A stretch of DNA of 64,000 nucleotides from Nageia nagi (Eukaryota > Pinophyta), in contig JBITNC010000001.1 of assembly GCA_050084985.1 (NCBI GenBank), positions 138,508,001 through 138,572,000 of the forward strand, read 5' to 3'. The position numbers were made by a program, and so were the translations under genes. Under the pieces are notes generated by a model. That model made no database searches. It was not told the DNA's origin and worked only from the letters and a program-made list of their open reading frames with translations. Position 1 is the stretch's first letter. Each line of letters starts with the position of its first letter. Shown here one piece after another: positions 33,301-46,727 of this stretch.

Positions 33301-36300
33301 ATGTTAATTTTGATGTTCATTTGTAATTGGAATTTTTGCAATTACTGAAGGACTAAAGCTAAGTAACATAAACCTAAGTTTTGAGCTCAATACATTTTCC
33401 TTAGTTTCCAAAGACCATTGAATTTTTAGTTATAATAGATATCTCTCAACCTTAAAGGGTTCTTAACATACTCACTTGTAAATTAGGCTACTAATAAGTA
33501 AAGGTGCATTCTACTACACCTTTACCAGTAGTGAGTGAGCTCAAGCATGTTATTTACTATATGCTTTTTTGAAGCCAAAACAAGGCATGTATGATTATAC
33601 TTGGATTTTATTTAAGCGATATTTTTTTATTTTTTAATGAAAGCTAATGATATTTTCAATGGTTAAGACCATAAACAACGAGCATTTAGGATAAATGATA
33701 ATTAGATATAACATGTATAGTTTTAAATACAATTGATATATTTGACGTTGTTATGCTAGCCCACTATACTAAACCCTAAATTTTCATACCCTTTTTTTCA
33801 TGAGTAATTATTATATGAGGGTCAATAACAATACAACACATATCCCACATTGATAATATATTTTAGTTCTTCATAGTATACCTAGATATAATCATCCCTA
33901 GTTAAGTACTAGGGTATGTTCACCATGCAAACCCACCTCACTTAAGTGGAGTTTCCCATGATATCATGCTTTAGTTTTTACTTGAGTAGCATTTTCCTTT
34001 CACAATGAGTATCCTACTTTGCATTTTAAAGTAATTATTCAACCTATAATCATTAGGCTAGGTTTATTGACTCATTATATCTTTTAACTTACCCAATATT
34101 GAACCTATGTTTGCTATATGATCTTAATCCTTTGATTACTATTTATCATCACATTTGAATGTTTCCTAACTAGTTTCATGCTAGAGTGCAATCATCATGA
34201 TCACTATGATATCCATGTTCTTAGTAAATCTTCAAACTCTAATTCTTTTATCATACTTTAAATTCTTATTTTGATTTACTAGTTTGTTTGTAGGCTTAAC
34301 CTTTTCTCTAGAACAATTCTCTTATCAAAATAACCCTATCATAATTTTTAAATAAATAATAATACTATGGATATTCTGATTTTTTGCATCATTTTTAAAC
34401 ATGACTTATTTCAAATAACCTTATAAATTATTTAGATCCCTTTAAAAACATAAACATTAAATCATACTTAGTTTTTTACCATAAATACTTGTCATGTAGA
34501 AAAATGGGTTATCTTCATTACTACATTTATTTTCATAGATACTATATAACAATAGCCTTCTTTTTTTCCCTATCATACATAATTAAAGTATTAATAAAAT
34601 GATTTTATGATATACAACATGTATTCCATAAAGCTTCATACAATATATTAATTTCATCAACATGTAGAATGTTCATTTGTGTATATTGTATCATATAGGT
34701 CTTCAATTAATCTTCATTTGATTAGTGTATGCCATCCTCTTTTTTCACAATCATCCTAAGGATCCAAGAATTGTTGGTCATGAGTACTAAGAAAGGTTTT
34801 CAAGCAATTGAGGATCAAGACATGCTTCTTATTACCATAATGCATCCTAACCTAAATTCACCATGTCTCATCCATGCATTCCTTTTCTATCAATCAATTT
34901 CATGCAAGAATGCCATAATCAACTAATTTATACTCTATTTGTGATCTCTAGAGGTTTCACTCTTTCTCTAAAGTTGTCCTCCTTTCCTTATCATATAGTA
35001 AGATTTTATGATTCACAATGGCATACATCACGTGAAGATCAATTCAAAGAAATATGACTATTAACTAACCATTACCTATTGAAAAATATGTTCGATAAAA
35101 TTCTCATAATTATATCTTTTATAGATGCCTTGTAAATATTTATTGATATTTTACTAACTTAAAAACAACTATAATTTTTCATTTTATTGATAATTTTACA
35201 ACAATATATTATAAATAATTATATCAAAAAAATAATATCCTTAACTTGGAAAAACAATTATTTATCACATTAACTCATGCTTTATGTTACCTTTCTCCAT
35301 ACTATAAGGTCATAAATTCATGTTTGTTTACAAAAAATAAAACATCCATGTTTTAGTTCTCTAATGAGGCTAAAGCTATAAATATCTATAATAATAGGTT
35401 TAGTTTTTATGGTAATAAGGTCTAATGAGACTTTTTATAGATCCATAATCCATTCATTTGCTGAAATAATTGTCACAAAGTCTAATTTCTATAATGAAGT
35501 ACTACTAGAGGACATTGAACTCATTTTTCCCTCTTATTTTTAAATCTTGTATGGATTGCCTTAGCAAGTTAGATGGATTCAATTACATGTCATACCATTT
35601 CACATGGTCAAATTCAAAATCTTATTTTTTGAACAATATTATTTAATGAGAATCAATCCATTCAGGTTCATAATGAGACCCATGAAATCCTCATAGCTCT
35701 TATTTTCATAACCATTTCATATGTAATGTAGAGAATTTAGCTATCCCTATGACCATTAAAAAAGGTGATTTGTATTGCTTTGAAAAATGACCACCTTAAG
35801 GAGTGCTTCTAATGCATTCCATGGATCGATAGGGTGAACTCATGTAAATCAAAGTTCTAATGATCTCTGATAATAATCCAACCAATATTGGAGAGAAATC
35901 ATTTTTTACCCATCCTAACTTTTATATTTGTATTAATAGGGTACAAAATCCAAATATGGTTGTGATTGAGATGTAAGATCATATCCAAGCTCACTCTTGG
36001 CACATATTAAGGTACCAAATATGGATATTTAGTTACGGTAGAGATGTTGAATTGAGAAATAGATTGACATAGTATATAAGAGACATTTATGATTTAATTA
36101 TTTATCATATCAAATGAATCTTTTATGGTGAACAAGGCACTTAGCCATTAATTAAAATGAACCTAAAGTAGCCTAAAGAGCCTTAGAATGGTACAAGCAT
36201 CAAGATGAAGCCCACTTTGGATCCAATCTATCCCCATTGCTCTCCATGATGGATTGCTCCTAGGAACCATTGGTTAAGTGAATGAATCCTCAACTCATTA

Positions 36301-36570
36301 TTATTGGCTACAATACCAACCTTTTTCTAGACAAATGATGAGGCACATTAAGAATGTTTTAAGTGCCTCCAACTTTCCTAGGTATCATCCAAGATAGGGG
36401 AAAGAAAGGTACTACCAAATATGAGTAATAGGTTGAGAAAATATGACATTCTATTTTGCACGGTTGACCCCTCCATATATTCCTTTCATTGCCTATGTTA
36501 TTCCTAAGGGAAAGTGTGGAGAAAACTAGATGTCATTTACTTGATATTTAAGAAGTGATTATGTTATGGG
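33301..36570. repeat. Unassigned inverted-repeat sequence, no recognised gene
   Basis: Counterpart of 57.96-61.1 kb. Two conserved open stretches recur in each copy, one starting MSHPCIPFLSINFMQECHNQ (minus at 59409-59615; plus around 34863) and one with DIELIFPSYFQILYGLPWQV (minus at 58740-59015; plus near 35515). They have no recognisable domain; both are interrupted in some copies. Confidence 0.5.
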
Positions 36571-39500
36571 TGAGTTTGGTCATACCTAATTTCTTTCAAA
36601 AAATCCCTAAACCAAATGACTTCCTGGGCCATGATTGACATGGCTTGATTTTTTCCTTTGTGGTGGAGAGAGTAGTAGTAGGCTACTTATTAGAAGCCCA
36701 AGAGATAGCACCTATACTATTACTAAACATATAAGTAGAAGTTGATTTTCTATCATCTTTATCTCCCCTATATCAAAATTTGAGTACCCTAAGTGAACAA
36801 ATGAGAAAAACTTGGAATAATTAAGAGTAGTATCCTTCATTATTGCAACATACCTTAAATTTACTTAACATCATTGAGGTGCTTAGCATATAATTTTTAC
36901 ATAAATAATTCTATATTATTTATTGCAAAGAAAATATTTGGCCTAGACATAATTAAATAAAGAAAATTCTAATTAGTAGAGTGATTCCATGAGTACTAGG
37001 ATCACAACAAGTTTTCACTTCATTCCAAACTTTTGTACTATTTTAAGATATACTTAAATTGAATAAGTTAAATACAATATTTGTATTGGTATACTTGCAT
37101 ATCAAGGTAGTAGTGTAAGAGACCAATATCAATCATTTCAAATATTACCTTACATTTGGATATGCCCTCTTGGCTGATTTCATCATTATTTCCTATGATT
37201 AGAAGATCATCCACATAAAGAAGAATCAATACTAAATCTTATCCCTATTTGAGCACATATAGATCTAAATTGAAAAAAGCACTTAAAGAATCCAATGTTT
37301 GCAAATTATCATGAAAATCTTTTTATACCAAGCTTTAGGTGCTTGTTTAAGTCCATACAAGGACTTCTTTATATTGTACACATGGGATTCTTTGCCTTTA
37401 ATAACAAAGCCTTCTAGTTGATTCATATACATTTCCACATCCAAAATCATCATTGAGAAAAGCCTTTCATAACATGTAGAATGTTCATTTGTGTATTATT
37501 GTATCATATAGGGTCTTCAATTCATATTCATTTGATTAGTGTATGCCATCCTCTTTTTTTACAATCATCCTAAGGATCCAATAATTGTTGGTCATGCATA
37601 CTAAGAAAGGTTTTCAAGCAATTGAGGATCAAGACACTCTTCTTATTACCATAATGCATCCTACCCTAAATGTACCATGTCTCATCCATGCATTCCTTTT
37701 CTATCAATCAATTTCATGCAAGAATGCCATAATCAACTAATTTATACTCTATTTGTGATCTCTAGAGGTTTTACTCTTTCTCTAAAGCTACCTCCTTTCC
37801 TTGATCATAGAATATGATTTTATGATTCATAATGGTATACATCATGTGCAAGATCAATTCAAAGAAATATGACAATTAACTAACCATTAGCTATTGAAAA
37901 ATAAGTTTGATAAAATTCTCATAATTATATCTTTTATAGATGCCTTGTAAATATTTATTAATATTTTACTAACTTAAAAACAACTAACATTTTACCATTT
38001 TGTTGATAATTTTACAACAATCTATTATAAATAATTATATCAAAAAAATAATATCCTTAACTTGGAAAAATAATTATTTATCACATTAACTCATTCTTTA
38101 TGTTACCTTTCTCCATACTATAAAGGTCATAAATTCATGTTTGTTTACAAAATAATAAAACATCCATGGTTTATTTCTCTAATGAGACTAAAGCTATAAA
38201 TATATATAATAATAGGTGTAGTTTTTATGGTAATAAGGTCTAATGAGACTTTTTATAGATCCATAATCCATTCATTTACTCAAAATATTTGTCACAAAGT
38301 ATAATTTCTATAATGAAGTACCACTGAAGGACATTGAACTCATTTTTCCCTCTTATTTTCAAATCTTGTATGGATTACCTTAGCAAGTTTAGATGGATTC
38401 AATTACGTGTCATACCATTTCACATGGTCAAATTCAAACTCTTGTTTTTTGAACAATATTATTTAATTAGAATCGATTTGTTAGGTTCATAATGAGACCT
38501 TTGGAAATCCTCATAGCTCTTATTGCCCATAACATTTCATATGTAATGTAGAGTAAAGTAGCTATCCCTTTGACCAATTTGAGAAGGTGATTTGTTTTGC
38601 TTAGACAATGACCACCCTAGGAGTGCTTCTCAATGTGTTTTTGGATCGATAGGGTGACCTCACATAAAGCATAGTTCCAATGATCTCTAATAATAATCCA
38701 ACTTGATATTGAAGAGAAATAATTCTTTCCCCATCCTAACTCTTATATTTGTATTAATAGGGTACAATATCCAAATATGTTTATGATTGAGATGCAAGAT
38801 CGTATCTAGAGCTCACTAGCAACACATATTAAGGTACCTAATATATATATTTAGTTATGGTGGAATGTTGAATTGAGAAATAGATTGGACATAGTATATA
38901 AGAGACATTTATGATTTAATTATTTATCAGATAGAATGAATCTTTTATGGTGAGCAAGGCACTTAGCCATTAATTAAAAGTGAACATAGAGTAGCCTAAA
39001 GAGCCTTGGAATGGTACAAGCATCAAGATGAAGCCCACTTCAGATCTAATCTATCCCCATTGCTCTCCATGATGGATGCTCCTAGGAACCATTGGTTAAG
39101 TGAATGAATCCTCAACTCATTATTATTGGCTAGCAATACCAACCTTTTTCTAGACAAATGATGAAGCACATTAGAGAAAGTTTTAAGTGCATCCAACTTT
39201 CCTAAGTATCATCCAAGATAGGGGAAAGAAAGGTGCTACCCAATATGAGTGATAGGTTGAAAAAATATGGCATTCTATTTTGTATGGTTCACCCCTCCAT
39301 ATATTCCTTTCATTGCCTACATTATTCCTAAGGGAAAGTGAGGAGAAAACTAGATGTCATTTACCTAATATTTAAGAAGTGAGTCTGTTATGGGTGAGTT
39401 TGGTCATACCTAATTTCATTTAGTAAATGCCTAAACCAAATGGCTTCCTGGACCATGATTGACATGGCTTGATATTTTTTGTCGATGGTGGAGAGAGTAG

Positions 39501-40283
39501 TATTAGGCTACTTCTTAGAAACCCAAGTGATAGCACCTATAATATTACTAAACATATAAGCAAAATTTGATTTTCTATCATCTTTATCTCTCTCATAGTT
39601 GAAATCTGAGTACCCTATGAGAATAGATGAGAGAAACTTGGAATAGTTAAGAGCAAGATCTTTCATTCCTACAACATACCTTAATATTCGCTTATTATCA
39701 TTGAGGTTCTTAGCATATAATGTTTACATTAATCATTTTATATTAGTTATTGCAAAGAAAATATTTGGCCTAGATATAATTCAATAAATAAGAATTCCAA
39801 TTATTAAAGTGATTCCATGAGATACTAGGATCACAATAAGTTTTCACTCCATTCCAAACTTTCATAACATTTCTAAGATATACTTAAATTGAATAAGGTA
39901 AGTACAATATTTGTATTGGTATACTTGCATATCAAGGTAGTAGTGCAAGAGACGAATATCAATCATTTCAAATATTACTTTACATTTGGATATGCCCTCT
40001 TGGCTGATTTCATCATTATTTCCTATGATTAGAAGATCATCCACATAAAGAAGAATCAATACTAAATCTTATCCCTATTTGAGCACATATAGATCTAAAT
40101 TGAAAATCACTTAAAGAATCCAATGTTTGCAAAGTATCCTGAACCCTTTTTATACCAAGCTTTAGGTGCTTGTTTATGTCCATACAAGGACTTATTTATC
40201 TTGTACATAAGGGACTCTTTGCCTTTCATAATAAATCCTTCTACTTCATTCATATAGATTTCCACATATAAATCATAGTTGAG
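34664..40283 (-). repeat. 2.8-kb tandem duplication within the left arm
   Basis: 34664-37462 is directly repeated as 37463-40283; both begin AACATGTAGAATGTTCATTTG. The join at 37463 cuts into the copia RT of the first copy (GAGAAAAGCCTTTCAT/AACATG), while the second copy continues to the gap at 40510. The right arm has only one copy, so this happened after, or only in, the left arm. Confidence 0.88.
36575..37462 (-). pseudogene. Ty1/copia pol remnant, copy B1 (RT end to RNase H)
   Basis: Minus-strand copia RT and RNase H. The catalytic YVDD region is near 37210-37230, followed by the ISQEG and LLHYYLDMQVYQY segments. It is truncated at its N-terminal side by the tandem-duplication junction at 37463. 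Stops throughout. Confidence 0.85.
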
Positions 40284-40509
40284 AAAAGCACTATTGATAT
40301 CAAGTTGAAAAACATTCCATCCCTAAGTTGTTGAGAGAGTAATGATTACTCTAATTATGGGCATCTTTACCACTGGATCAAGGTTTCCTCATAATCAAAT
40401 CTATATTTTTGAGTGAAACACTTAGCTATATATATAGCCTTATATTTCTCAATTTCTCCAACTAAATTATATTTTACCTTGTAAATCCACTTATTTCCAA
40501 TCACATTTC
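39395..40509 (-). pseudogene. Ty1/copia pol remnant, copy B2 (RT to RNase H)
   Basis: Minus strand. 39862-40059 is an open stretch starting MILLYVDDLLIIGNNDEIS, with the catalytic YVDD intact. Upstream RT text corresponds to D-copy 56840-57240 and is cut by the gap at 40510, where the sequence is GAAATGTGATTGG in copia sense. RNase H lies at 39395-39640. Not functional. Confidence 0.87.
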
Positions 40510-40609
40510 NNNNNNNNNNNNNNNNNNNNNNNNNNNNNNNNNNNNNNNNNNNNNNNNNNNNNNNNNNNNNNNNNNNNNNNNNNNNNNNNNNNNNNNNNNN
40601 NNNNNNNNN
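40510..40609. other. Assembly gap, exactly 100 N
   Basis: Falls inside copia RT sequence; the right side is gypsy 3-prime sequence. The right arm continues 1.2 kb further into copia integrase, which is absent here, so either sequence is missing in the gap or the join is wrong. Confidence 0.99.
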
Positions 40610-41080
40610 CCCTCATCTTGAAAGCCCTCCTAGATATTGCACCTAGTGGATGTGCTTAAAGATGTTAAGTCTTCTTATCCTCTATATGATATGAAGTATA
40701 ATAATAATTAGGTATATCTAGTATTGAGGCTCCAATGTTTTTTTATACACTTTCTCTATACATATCTCACCTAGGAGTCATCACCTTGCTCATTTAATCC
40801 AATGTTGGCCTTATGCGGGTCTAAAATATCCAACATGGATGCCTAGGGGATATGCATGCCAACATGGGGAGCTTAGGTACATTAAATACCAACATAAAGG
40901 TCTAGGAGTGTGTCACATGCCCACATGGGTCAAGATATCATGCATGGGGTCCTAATTTCATGTTGGACCAACATTGGGGTATGGGATACTCTCCAAGGTT
41001 TTTGCATGCATGTATTTATTTATCTTGTCATCTAAGTGTAATAATAGAAAATTTGAGTTAAGAGATAGAAAAGTTACAAT
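40610..41080 (-). mobile_element. 3-prime internal remnant of the minisatellite gypsy family
   Basis: 40620-40870 is the reverse complement of 10745-10995, and 40870-41070 that of about 6280-6480, in the same order as in the complete element. Units such as CCAACATGGGGAGCTTAGG mark the minisatellite. The LTR expected to the left would fall in the gap. Confidence 0.78.
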
Positions 41081-41112
41081 AGCTTGCATATCCTAGATTA
41101 CCATTTTTAAAT

Positions 41113-44100
41113 GATAACAAGAGGTTCAAGGAAGGGTGTTGATATCATGGCAACTTCTCAATCATCCTCTACAGCTAAAATAGATCAACTCGATGCTAAA
41201 CTTATGACCATGTAGAAAGAATATCTTGAGAATGCCATAGGAATAAAATGGATTGAGATGGGGGTGATCAATCATATGGACACATGGAAAGCCAACCCTA
41301 ATTGCATTCTTCTATAGCATAAGACACTCAAGGTGACCAAAAAGGGAAAGTCACTCATTCATTCAAAAAAGGATGTCATGATTAGCCAGGGCCAAGTTTA
41401 TTATGTGCACTATGAGTGGTTTACTTGCCGTAATATATTATATTCTTTAGCACATAGACATCACCAAAAGGGTTACCTAATAGGAATGTTCAAGAACCTA
41501 AAAGAGGGAGATGCATCAGAACCAAATTTTGAAGTAGTATTGGATTACTCTCTTGATTCCATCATCCAAATGTTTACCATTCTAGTAGACTAGACTTTTC
41601 ATGTTTAGAAACAAATTGATTTAAAAAAGGAAAAGAATGACTTTTATATCAGTCAAGATGAAATGGTGAGCTAGATTAGTGGAAGATACCAAGACAATAG
41701 GAAGGCCAAACTCTTACCAAGCTATTAGATAGCCCTATTTCAAAGAAAAAGGATAGAGTAGTGTTGTAGGTACTGGTAGTTATTCTAGGAAAGAAAACCT
41801 AGATTGAAGTAGATGAAGCCATGGTACATATGGCTTATAATATTACAAAGGCTCATGTTTGCTATGACTTCTTAGCTTTCATTACTAATGAAATAAAGAG
41901 ATGCCTATTCAAAATTGAAAAGTCAGACTTCAAACACTCTTCATATCTTTGGTGGCTCTTTGCCCATCAAAATCTTCATAAACTTATAGAGGTAAGGTTG
42001 TAGTTTAGCTGATGAGTTCTAGTGCTATACCAATACAAATCAACCTGATGGTATCAGTTTTGAGTGAGTTGCATGGATGCTAATACAAGTTTATGGAAAA
42101 GTTTTATGCAAGAGTAGTACAAATTTTTATCGAAAAACTCCCCAACAGACTAAGCAAAAGTAAAATGAGGGAGCTACATGGAGGAAACAAAATTGGTGAA
42201 TGGTACTTCTTAAGAAGTTGAATCATAATAATAAGGTATGGGTATTTTGAAAGATCTTTTTTATTACCCAAGTATGTAACCTACTAGCTATGTTCAATAG
42301 AAATGGGAAGGTAAATTTATGCTATAAAGAGCAAATATGGATCCAAGGGTAATTTTAAGTCTATTGTAGATATACCAGCTTCTACTAAAATTTTGCTCTT
42401 TTAGAAATAGGATGTAAAGATAGTATAGCTGAATTCATTATACAGAATTTTAAATTAGAAATGGTGGAAGCTCCATGGATGTATGACCCTTTAGGAGAAA
42501 TGACCTAAGTAATAAGGTCAAGAAAAAAATGTCTAGCTTTTGTCATGATATTAGGCCTCATATAGAATGTTTTGTAAATAAAACTAAATAGGAAGTAAAA
42601 AGGTACCCTAATTAAGAGTTCACACCCCTATATAAATCTTGGATGGCCCTTGAGGGAATAAGGAAGTATAGAAATGGGGAAAATAAGCAATAAGATTTTT
42701 TCCTCAACCCAAAAGTCCTCACCCAATTATCAAATCTTGGGTGGGGTCCAAAAAATTCATTATTTTACAAAATTTAGATTTGAGTATACAATAAAAATTC
42801 ACCACATAGAGAGTGAATTTTTTGAAAAATTCAAATATGATAACTACTGGGAGGTTGAGTATGTCAAAGATCCCTTACCATAGTTGGGACAACCCCTTCC
42901 TCCTCATTTTCAAGAAAATCTACTATAGAAGAAAGGCCATTATAGGTAGGATAACCATCCAGCATTGTTGAGCTTCCAAAGAAGGGAGAGTAAGATCCTT
43001 TAGACACTACTACCTCTTCTTGAGAGCCTTCTCCAAAGAAGAAAAGTAAAATACAAACCCTTGCTCAAAAATAATAAATTTTGAAGAAAGAAGAGAAGTT
43101 GTAAAAAAATCTTGCACCACTATGATAAGGTCACAGTCACAAATAACTATACCTTCACCTTTAAAGGCTACAGAAGAAATTCCAAAGGTGCTGGCAAAAG
43201 AGGTAGAAATTTTTGATACAAAAGAGTTAAGAGATCCCCAAGATATAAATACTAGTGCTACATAAGGAGCCCAAATATAAAAATAAACCTTACAAAAGGA
43301 GCAAACCCAAATTCAACAAGGCAAGGGAAGTGTACTTGGAGCTAGTATATTTGTAAAACTACACCTGGAGGAGGATCAAGAGATGATGATGATGAATTTG
43401 GAAAAAAGAAAGAATCTAGCCCAATGGATAAAGCTAAGGATGAAATAAGATTAGGAAAGAGGTAGAGCAAGAAATATAAGTTCAAGACCTAACACCTCCT
43501 TGATAGTTATAGCCTATGCGATAAGTTGAGACATCTACTTTAGGTGGAATCACTACTCCCCATTCTTTAATTCCTACAACCTCATAAGAGGAAATAAAAT
43601 CAATTTTTTCTACACAAATTGTTGAGCACATTGATTGAGTAGCTTTGTCATAAGTCTCCTATGCTCCTTAAGATACACTCCCATTCTTTAATTCTAAAAC
43701 CTCATAAGAGGGAATAATCAATTTTTCTACACAAATTTTGAGCACATTGATTGAGCAGCTTTTGTCAATAAATCTCCTATGCTCCTTGAGCAATAGTTGA
43801 GAATTTAAGCAAGGTAATATGAATAGGAGATATTAAAATAGCACAAATGCCTTTCAAAGAAGGGAAACTAGATATTACTCTCATAGTTATAATAGATGTA
43901 AATATCCAAAGTGCATTGACAATTAACTAGTCAAGATTCTTGGTAAATACTTCAATGGCAACCACAAAAGCCTTCAAGTAATGGAGAATAAAATAGAAAA
44001 ATTGAACAAGAAAATATATCAGTATAAGATAGACTACTCCCTTAAAGATAAAATAGTAGTTGGGTTGTAGAATAAAAATAAAGACTTGATTGTAAAGCTT

Positions 44101-45110
44101 GACAAGCAAAAGTTAGAGTTTGATAAAAGCATAATAACCAAAGTTGAGCTAGATGCTACAACTCAAACAATATAAGATCTCAAAGCTTAGGGTTTTAGTC
44201 ATTGATACTCATAAGGTCAAGTAGGTTGACATCGAGCTACAAATTATCATTGCAACAAATAAAATTTTATCTGATGATAATGCAAAGTTGTTATTGCTCA
44301 TAAAGAATTTTAAGAAATCCTTGGTGGAGTAAGTTAAAGAAAAATGATAACATTATCACACTTACATATATTGAAAGAAGAAATAATACAAGTAATTAAG
44401 GAGTTCCACATTCAAACCATACCTCATAAGCTGGCTTTGGATACACCCATGATAGTTTTAGAAGAATTGTAGACTTGTTTAATGGTCTTGACTAAAAAGG
44501 ACATAGTAGCAATCTCTCCCAAACCAAGATAGTTGTATCAAAGAAGGATTCAAGATATTAGTGAACTCTAAAATTTGGTGTTTACATGGATATTAATAAG
44601 CATTACTCATAATAGAGCTAGGATTGATTAATAAATTCTTTAATTCTTTGATTGAGATGAAGGCTCTCAAATTATGGGAAGAACAAGATGTACAAAGTAG
44701 TGCTACCAGTTGGGTAGCCAATACCACTTGGTTTCTTGAACAATCCTTTTTTGAGAAGTAAATCTCAGACTTATAGTAAATAAATGATTTTCTTAGGAAG
44801 AAATTACAAAAATTTTACATGCTAGAAGGCTAGATAATGTTCTAATAGGATTTAAAGTAGATACAATAAAGACTAAGACATCCCTTATCTTATCATAGAT
44901 TGAATATAAAGATCTTAGTGATCTAAATAAAAAGATGCAAACATGTCTTTTGATAGAGTTGGTAGCAATAGCTAAGACCTCTACCAAGTCTACTTTTGGA
45001 CAAGCTACTGGAAGTAGCAAGTAGAGGGTTCTATTCTCTAGTAGGAAGAGACCCCAAAGAGCCACCAAAAGATTGTATTCTCTCAAAATTACACTTTGAA
45101 TTGGGGTAAT
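41113..45110 (+). pseudogene. Unrecognised coiled-coil protein pseudogene, copy C1
   Basis: Possible start ATG at 41113 (MITRGSRKGVDIMATSQSSS). Open stretches in order: GKSLIHSKKDVMISQGQVYY (41333-41593), SYLWWLFAHQNLHKLIEV (near 41960), KSKMRELHG and RYGYFER-type segment (42150-42260), KISNKIFSSTQKSSPNYQIL (42674-42883), a Pro/Lys-rich linker, then a long helical zone from about 43920. It is broken by many stops. It lacks RT, integrase and protease motifs. From memory it resembles the large lineage-specific repetitive hypothetical proteins of gymnosperms, but I could not verify that. 41484 onward is duplicated at 46728. Confidence 0.55.
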
Positions 45111-45149
45111 TCAAAATTAATCTTTATTTCTTTATTTTTTTATTCTTTA

Positions 45150-45595
45150 GTACCTAAGAGTTATGTAATTAAGAGTGCCTAAGGATGATGTTATTTTCTT
45201 AGAGTCTACGTGAGTAGTAAATTCTTGTATTCTTTCATTCTCATCAATTCCTCTTCTTCCCACTTCTTTATCTTAGAGTGTCAAGAAATGTAAATAAGAA
45301 TACCTAGGAGTTATGTTATTTTTTTGAAGTACCCAAAATTTATGTAAATAAGAATACTTGAGAGTTATGTTATTTTCTTAGAGTATCTAGGGGTTATGTA
45401 AATAAGAATACCCAAGAGTTATGTTATTTTCTTAGAGTACCTTGGAGTTATGTTATTTTCATAGAGTACCCAAGAGTTATGTAAATAAGAATGCTTGAGA
45501 GTTATGCAAATAAGAATGTCTAAGAGTTACATTTATTCTCTTAGAGTGTTCAAGAATTATTGACACAAGTGTCCAAGAGTTGTATAAATTTAGAT
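45150..45595 (+). repeat. 54-bp tandem repeat array, C1
   Basis: Units of about 54 bases made of two related halves: TAAATAAGAATACCTAGGAG and TTATTTTCTTAGAGTACC, each closing with GAGTTATG. About seven to eight half-diverged units; some halves are missing. It follows the coiled-coil pseudogene and precedes the LTR-like stretch. Confidence 0.85.
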
Positions 45596-45959
45596 CCAAG
45601 ACATCAAATAGAGCCCATTGATTCTGAATGATGATGTCATAATTTTTGATTGAAATCAATGGGTCCTAAAATAGGTAATGGTAGGTGAGGATTTATAAAG
45701 ACATCAAATAAATACCACTAATTTTGAAAGATGATCTCATAATTGTTTTCTAAATCAACTAGTCTTAGAAGAGGTAGATCATCAACAAGCCCAGATGAGA
45801 AAAATAGAATCTACTAGGCAAAGGTAAGAGTAAAGAAACACCTAGGTCCACATTGTCTTAAGTGTTTGACCCCTGAGGCCCTATTAATGTGTTGACATCA
45901 ACTCAATTCCATATAATAGTGGTAGTTTCTTATCAAATCAAGTTGACATAATGTTACAA

Positions 45960-46420
45960 ACCACCATTACTCTGATTATTAACATCTATAGTAGAGATGA
46001 TAAAGATTATAGAGAAGTAGATAGTAGCTAATAGAGCATAGTACCAAATTATATCTATCAATTTATAGATAAATAATTATTTAGATAGCTACAATGCTAT
46101 CTTTAATTAGCCATTGGGCGAAAGAAGGAGTAATCAATTACATGTCAGAAGGATTATGGCTCTATGGACATGGCTATTTAGAAATTACAAATTCCTAGAT
46201 AGTCATGTTGTTGGTACTTATTCACTATATAATGTAACATAGTTGTAGTATTTATGTAACTAGTGCTATTTTAGTTATTTCATTCAATACTAGTAATTAT
46301 GTATAAATAGCTAACTTTTAGAGATCAAAATGGTTAAACATTTTAGCAAATTTACCCAAATCTATAAGATCTATTCACATATGATAATACAAGTAGATAA
46401 TGTGATCTATCCTTATCTTT
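45960..46420 (+). promoter_or_regulatory. LTR-like promoter stretch with TATA box, C1
   Basis: Conserved between C1 and C2. It contains TATAAATAG at 46302-46310 followed by GCTAACTTTTAGAGATC and, about 75 bases on, AAGATCTATTCACATATGATAATAC. The layout suggests the promoter and early transcribed region of an LTR, but I could not define both LTR ends or a primer site. Confidence 0.4.
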
Positions 46421-46429
46421 CTTTTCATC

Positions 46430-46727
46430 TATTTGATTTACTCTCTATCTCTCACTCAATGATTTCCATAATGCTATTGCTATGTCATAAGGAAATCTTT
46501 TCAATGTATGATGTGAGACATAAATTCTCAAATAAATTTCAATATTTTTCTCCAATATGTTTTGTATTTTTTATTTAACATATTGCAAAGCACTAAAAAC
46601 CCTTTCATCTTTCATGAAACCCAAAATCATTATCTAACATAGTTCATATAAATTAAAATACTTTGACATTGAATCATATAGAATACTACTTAGATACAAT
46701 TTTTTCCATTATCATAGAATACTACCT
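46430..46727 (-). pseudogene. hAT transposase C-terminal scrap in C1
   Basis: Minus-strand copy of 52030-52300, the hAT C-terminal dimerisation region (FSSLQYVKSKIQN pattern), here with substitutions. It is truncated at 46727 by the C1/C2 junction. Confidence 0.75.

Larger units (their letters stand above)
31970..40509 (-). repeat. Left arm of large inverted duplication
   Basis: Reverse complement of 56836-62565 in order: LINE scrap, ARM scrap, unassigned DNA, copia module. It is longer than the right arm because a ~2.8-kb piece is tandemly duplicated (34664-37462 and 37463-40283). Outer end: the arm enters a gap at 40510. Inner end: past 31970 the left arm keeps the sequence that is interrupted by an LTR element in the right arm. 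Confidence 0.88.
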
